Origin: Artemisia argyi
Lineage: Eukaryota; Streptophyta; Magnoliopsida; Asterales; Asteraceae
Length of the DNA: 64,000 bases
Direction of reading: 5' to 3'
NCBI GenBank assembly: GCA_030686995.1
Contig: CM060708.1
Span: 102,802,523-102,866,522, forward strand
The position numbers and the translations under genes are program-made. Below are positions 58,620 to 64,000 of the stretch, piece by piece. A model generated the notes under the pieces. The model ran no database searches. It was given only the letters and a program-made list of their open reading frames with translations, and was not told the origin of the DNA. How positions within the stretch are numbered: position 1 is the stretch's first letter; each line of letters opens with the position of its first letter.

Positions 58620-61600
58620 TGTAACACCCCCAAAATACCGCAGCGGAAGACTGTGTCATTGGGGTGCTACTTCATAATACAAAGTACAAGTTATAGAAAA
58701 CGAACTCTAAATGAGACGTTTTGAAAAGTTACCATTCGATTAATGAATTCAAAGTTACAAACATGAGATAGTATGATACATAAATGTATACAAATGTTTG
58801 AATGGTAAATGATAAAAGCGTAAGTCTTCAGAATATGCAGCTTGACTCTAAGTTCCACGCACTAGCTATCGCCTTACTAACCTGAGATAAACATGCTAAA
58901 GTGTCAACACAATGGTTGGTGAGTTCATAGAGTTTGTCTTAAAACAGTTGAAAAGCCTTAAAAGAATATTCGCACAGCAAAGGCATCGTGAATCCACTCA
59001 GTTACAAGTCCCGCCATAAGAGACTTGTAACCTGTGTGTTCACAACCCACTGCTACAATATAGTATAATAAAGACATGTATAAGTTCATCAAAACAATTA
59101 AGCAATTAGTCATGAGTCTACACTTCATCTCCGAAGACCTCACGTTTATGATGTATCTAACATTCGCAAATGTTAGGATGTATCAATAGCCTCAATGGTC
59201 ATCCAAAACTTAATTTGGAGCCATCGGAAGTCTCAATGGTCATCCGGCAACTTAATCTGGAGCCACTGGCAGTAACACAATCAAGTATAACGCAGTTAAG
59301 TATAACACAATCATGTATGTATGAAATCAAGTATAATGCGATCAAATATAAGACAATCAAGTATAGAACAATCAAGTATAATGCGATCAAGTATTTGTAC
59401 AAGTAAGCAAGTAGTTGTGCATGTATCCCCCCCAAAGAGTTAAAACAAGTATGAAAAAGTAGGGGCTATGACTCACCTTAAGTCTATGTAATGAGAAATG
59501 ATAGTGGTAGTCAAATCGCGAAAGTCTCTAAGAGCAGCCTATAATAGAACGTTGCGACTTAGGTTTGGAGTAACGTCTAAGAATACGACGAATTGCCAAT
59601 ATATGTCTTGCATAATGTTCATGATGTAGTGGTATAATGTGTAAGTCTTTGAATATAAATGGCTTGTGAAACATGTATAGGTTGTATATCTCTTACTACC
59701 GTTCGGGCCGACATAATTCAGAAGTCATGGAGTAAACGTTCGAGGAGCCAGGACACTTTAACTCGTAAATCCACAACTCGTCTCGACGGCTTACTTAATG
59801 AACTCCTCACATGAGGCTCCCTACTATTGTAGTATTTGATAACATATATATATATAAGCTTTTGATCTTTAAAAGTTATATGGTCTTTAGCCGTGGCTTT
59901 GCCGTGACCTTGGTCATTTTTCCATGGTCTTGAGACTCAACCTTGGCTTTAGCCATGGTTGTGGTCTCGGCTTTAGGTCATTAGACCTCTTGGTCTTAGT
60001 AAATCATAACTATAATATAGTGACTTTGGTCTAAAATGGGCTGTTAAGATTTTGAAGAAAATTATCACTCGGATAGCGTTTTCAGGGCTCGAGCTTCTTT
60101 GTTCCTGAACGAAAACGTCGTTCCGGACAACTTTCATGTTTTAACTTTTTGATGAATTGGACCAGAATTGGGACTTTCAAAATCAAAATTTGATCAGAAT
60201 GCTATTTAGGCAGTTTTGCCGTTTTGGTTTCGCTAACTTCAAATGGTCATAACTTTTGACTCGTGTACTCGTTTTGGGTGATTCAAATTGCTATGTTTTC
60301 CTTGTTAAGTCCTCTTTAACAGTAAGTAAGTGTCAAATATCAAAGTTATACTATTGTGGTCGTGGTTTTCCATAAAAATCACTAGTTTGCTTGTTTGCTT
60401 GTCATAAGTTAACATATGTATACCAATACTCGTTTTGTCCATTTTTAAACATCATGAACACAATAACAAGAACATATATAGCATGAAAAGAACACAAAGA
60501 GCATGAAAATGATATTGAGCAAGAAAGTGTATAAGGGTTTCTTACAACTTTTGGCTTTCACTTAAGAAAGGAAGTCAAGTATAGAACTAGGACACTAAAC
60601 CTAATCTTGTAAACCCTTCACCATAACTCTTGTAACCCTTGCTAGCCTTGATCTAACCCTTGTGAAAACCATTTAACTTCAGCCCTAGTAACCTTGTGTA
60701 GCTCTTAATTCAACCATGGAATCACCAAACAAACTTAAGAACTAGGTAGAGAATACTAAGACATTGAACTTTGTAGTGTAACTTGTATATTGAAGATCAA
60801 AGGATCATGGTGCTAGGGATAATTGGTGTGGCGTTTTTATTGATGAGAAAGGAAGTAAATAAGCTTGTATTTATACTATGAATGAGGAGGTTAGGAAGCT
60901 TACTAGTAAACTTCCTAAACTTGGTGACCAAGTTGTAATTAAAATGATCTAAAGAATCAATGGTCAAGATTTAACCACACATGGTGACTCCCCCCCCCCT
61001 AAGTCGGTTTGTATATGGATAGGGTGACTAGATGAGTAGTCATGGTCTTTGGATGATAATATCCTAAGTATGTAGCTAGTTTTGACTCCGTAAATTGCTA
61101 ACCGTAAGTTTTTAAGACACGAAACGTAAAACCGGGTATCCTAAAAATATGAAACTTATAAATATGGTTAAACATGTCAATATACTCCATAATAAAATAT
61201 AAAATGAGTGGTAGGTTCTATTGGGTGCTAAAACCCTGCTAAAAACTGGAAACACGGGTCTAAAACGCGTAATTCGCGCAAAACGCTGAACTGGAAAACG
61301 TAAAATTCCGAAACTTTTGGAATTGTCCTAAAATGAGAGAAAATCATATTTCTTTTGTTTATAATGTTTTATGGATATATCGGGATGCTGGAATGACGTT
61401 TAAACCTAAAAGTAAATCTCGGACACGGCTTTGTGATTTTTGCAAAAATGATCCGACGAGCGTCAAACTCTCGGATTATCGTTAAAATAGTTTAACTTAC
61501 GAGAATATGAAATAAAAATTTCTGAGATGAATAGTGAAAAGTGAATAGTAAAACGTGAATAGTAAAAAGTGAATAGTGAAATTTTCGGGAATAAAAGTTA

Positions 61601-61623
61601 ACCTGAAATTGCGAATTGTTACA
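58620..61623 (-). repeat. 5' LTR of the LARD-like element
   Basis: 3,004 bp partner of 54934-57926, with few substitutions and small indels. One indel is an expansion of the GTGAATAGTAAAA repeat at about 61530-61575. Confidence 0.95.
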
Positions 61624-63436
61624 GAATTTGATAAGTATCTCGCAAGTGAGCAGGACCCAAATTGCGTGTAGATGACTCAGCAATGTCGGGGACAGGTTGA
61701 GCATTTGCAAATGGGTTAATGAATGGTTCTGGGTCATGCTCTGCGGGTTGTGGAACTGATAAAGGTATGGAATCTCCAGCTGATTGTCGTGAGTTGGACC
61801 CGGTTTGATCTGTTGTTGTAGGTGATATGACTGGAGGACCGTCTCTTCCAATAGTAGTTGTTGTTTGTTGAGGTGTATCAGGTACTTGATGTTGATCAAG
61901 ATGTGCAGCGGAATTTGGTGTGGCCTCAGATGGACGGTTAACAGGCGTATCATCAAACAATCGAGCAAACAAGGTTTCCACTTCTTTACGAGAAAGTGAC
62001 AATGGTTCAGCCGAAGATACCGGAAAGTTAAGACAGTTGGTTGCGGGTCCTAAGCCATTTTGCTCAAAAGCCATTTGAGTGAGTTCATCGAAATTAGCAT
62101 GAATAGTTTCTTGAATTTCCCGAGTACGACGATTCCATATCCGATAGCCTTTTGAATTTTCACAGTATCCTATAAATATTCCAATGTCAGCCTTTGCTTT
62201 AAGTTTACCTAGATCATCACGATTATTGAATGGGTAACATAAAGCTCCAAATACATGAAAGTGACTGATGTTCGGTTTACTTTTGTGAACAATCTGATAT
62301 GGGGTTTTGTGATGGCGTTTTGTGATCATGCAACGGTTTTGAGTGTAACAAGCGGTTGAAACAGCTTCTGCCCATAAGTAATCTGGTAATTGAGCATTGA
62401 TTAACATCGTTCGAGCAGCTTCCACTAACGTTCTGTTGCGTCTTTCGACTACTCCATTCTGTTCTGGTGTGCGTGGAATAGATGTTTGATGTTCAATTCC
62501 CACTTTCTCAAAATACGACCTTAGAGTCTGATTCTTAAATTCTGTGCCATTGTCAGTTCTTACAATTCTGACTGTGTTGCGTAGCTGAACTTGTATTTTG
62601 GTGAGAAAGGTGATGATCATTTGAGGAGCTTGATCTTTACTTCGAAGAAAATAAACCCAAGTCCAGCGAGAGTAATCATCAACAGTTACTAAGATGTAGC
62701 GTTTACCGTTGGTCATTTGAACACGCATCGGACCACACAAATCCATATGAAGTAATTGTAAAACATGATTAGTACTGTGTTCAGGTTTTGATGGAAAATG
62801 AGCACGAGTACTTTTTCCTTGTTCACAGGCTGGACATAGATGATCTTTGGCATAGCGGAATCTTGGAAAGCCTTCAACTAATTTGTGACGAGCGAGATCA
62901 GTCATCGTTTTGAAATTCAAATGAGAAAGGCGTATGTGCCATAACCAGGATTTAGTCGTTTCAACTTTGGATAGAAGACAGATAGGAGATGAAGCGATCA
63001 TGTCAGACATTGAAATTGTGTAAAGGTTAGTGCCACGTTTGCCTGACATCAAATCATTGCCTTGTAGATCACGAACAAAACAGGTTTTTTCTCGAAATGC
63101 TACTTCTAAATCTCCATCACAAAATTGACCGACTGAAAAGAGGTTGTGACCCAAGCCTTCAACATAATATACTCTCCTAATTTCAATATTCCCATTCATG
63201 TAGTCTCCGTAACCCATGATTAAAGCGTATTGATCATTCCCGAATCTGACAATTCCAATAAACTTTGAGACAAAGTTATTTAACAGTTTGAGATTGCCTG
63301 TCATATGTCGGGTGCAACCGCTGTCAACAATCCAGAGAACGATCTGAACCACCTGCATCACAAGAAGAAGACAGAGAAGGAACAGAAGTAAGGGTGGAAC
63401 CCGAAGAAATAGTGGGTTCCTGTTGGTTAGAAACAC
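61624..63436 (-). pseudogene. Protease and integrase part of the Sirevirus-type pol
   Basis: Protease is marked by VDSGCTRHMTGN. The integrase zinc region is WHIRLSHLNFKTM and CPACEQGKSTRAHF. The catalytic core has [19 protein letters not shown] and NGVVERRNRTLVEAARTM (D, D, E). A post-core region includes FIGYCENSKGYRIWN. A proline/serine-rich linker (TPQQTTTTIGRDGP) leads to the insertion point at 61624. The upstream 70 codons read better in another frame, so a frameshift near 63330 separates protease from what precedes it. Confidence 0.9.
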
Positions 63437-64000
63437 AAGTATTTAACAGTTTAGGAATCCATTTAAAATTTGGTTTCTATTGTAACCAACGTTGCCAGTT
63501 CCAACTAGTTTTTGCTTTGTTTTTAGTGAATGCACTAGCTTTTGGCGTGTTCCTAGATTTGTTGATTGCAGCTCTTGGGTTGACTACAACATCATTTGAA
63601 ACTGTAGTAGGCGTTTTTCCTAAGCTAGACTTACAGGCATTAGTAGACCTAGAAGGAAAGGCGGATCTACGTTTCTTTTTTACGATGTAAGAGATTATTA
63701 GCTACACATTTGGTATGATCACCAGACAACACACTTTGACGACAAAACACACAAGATGCATTAATATTCAAAACATTAGAAGGTTCAGCATTTGTTACAT
63801 TAAGATTTGGATTACAATTTGCCAGATTAGAATCTAAATCAGATGCAACATGAGTTTTATTCGAGTTCCTAAGGTGAGCTTCTACTTCTTGCACTTCTAG
63901 TGTTCCTCTTCTACGTTGCGAGAGCCTAGTCTTTTTAGTCTTCTTAACGCTTTTTGGGTGGGCTGCTAACGCTCTTAGGGGAAACTAGTCCTGTGGAAGT
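63437..64000 (-). pseudogene. gag-pol junction of the Sirevirus-type element, partial and frame-broken
   Basis: On the minus strand 63894-63667 reads MQEVEAHLRNSNKTH and then CVFCRQSVLSGDHTKC, a cysteine/histidine cluster like those found between gag and protease in this type of element. After a stop at 63667 a basic stretch with many Lys, Thr and Ser leads to the protease. The rest of gag lies to the right of the window. Confidence 0.6.

Larger units (their letters stand above)
54934..61623 (-). mobile_element. Non-autonomous LTR retrotransposon (LARD-like) with 3-kb LTRs and a 693-bp interior
   Basis: LTRs at 54934-57926 and 58620-61623 are nearly identical, and GAATT flanks the element (54929-54933 and 61624-61628). 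The primer site beside the right LTR shows minus orientation. The interior (57927-58619) has no gag or pol, so movement depends on another element. Long LTRs starting TGTAACA and a tRNA-Met site suggest a chromovirus-like gypsy relative. It sits in pol of the Sirevirus-type element, between integrase and reverse transcriptase. Confidence 0.93.
42930..64000 (-). mobile_element. Sirevirus-type Ty1/copia element with env-like ORF, 5' end beyond the window, two nested insertions
   Basis: Reading on the minus strand: gag remnant (right edge), protease-integrase, reverse transcriptase-RNase H, spacer, a very long extra ORF, 2.3 kb of 3' UTR, a polypurine tract and an LTR at 42930-43272. A large ORF downstream of pol is the hallmark of Sirevirus (env-carrying copia) elements. 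Inserted later are a solo LTR (46876-48502) and a non-autonomous LTR element (54934-61623). The bases next to the LTR, TAACT (42925-42929), should recur beyond the missing 5' LTR. Confidence 0.85.

Noticed and set aside
54934..61623. Segmental tandem duplication of 3 kb
   Set aside because: TG...CA ends, a primer site, a polypurine tract and the GAATT duplication show that it is a pair of LTRs.

Overview
This window is plant nuclear heterochromatin made almost entirely of transposons nested inside one another. I see no unambiguous host gene. There are short phase-consistent plant introns, CACTA, Mutator-like, Ty3/gypsy and Ty1/copia proteins, a Sirevirus-type copia element with a large extra ORF after pol, tRNA-Met-type primer sites and long LTRs. 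From general family knowledge (no search was run) the mix of Athila-like gag, very long env-like ORF and 3-kb TGTAACA LTRs suggests a daisy-family (Asteraceae) plant. That placement is an inference.

Layout. (1) 1-12550: right part of a CACTA DNA transposon. It holds a decayed tnp2 transposase (minus strand, running off the left edge), a small unknown ORF, a (GGT)n block, a 144-bp satellite, a hairpin element, a ten-exon Transposase_24/TNPA-like gene and nine 180-bp subterminal repeats, and ends in the CACTA terminus at 12550. (2) 12551-41718: a Mutator-like (MULE) unit with an Ulp1-like C48 protease gene (plus strand, 5' end cut by the CACTA) convergent with a FAR1/MURA-type transposase gene (minus strand). 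Both genes' introns and the space between them are filled with copies of the 12-mer ATCACAAGTGAT. (3) The first exon of that transposase gene is split by a 20-kb Athila-like gypsy element (21393-41467, target duplication CCATC). The gypsy element encodes only gag and protease. It carries a solo 3-kb LTR (26473-29461, duplication AAATA), and its 3' LTR is split by a complete copia element (31612-40820, duplication AAAAC). (4) 41719-42929: promoter side of the MULE plus a cluster of palindromic MITEs. (5) 42930-64000: a Sirevirus-type copia element on the minus strand, running off the right edge: 3' LTR, long 3' UTR, an env-like ORF of about 1,385 codons split by a solo LTR (46876-48502, duplication AGGTT), then pol, split between integrase and reverse transcriptase by a non-autonomous LTR element (54934-61623, duplication GAATT).

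Five insertions are bounded to the base by 5-bp target-site duplications. In the three checked cases where coding sequence was interrupted, the host reading frame resumes in phase on the far side, so the insertion history can be read with good confidence. Every large coding region carries at least one stop or frameshift, so all are annotated as pseudogenes. The most unusual signals are the ATCACAAGTGAT motif confined to the MULE, a palindromic TGACGGCGTCA enhancer-like cluster in the gypsy LTR, the very long env-like ORF, and a skew of retroelement stop codons to TAG.
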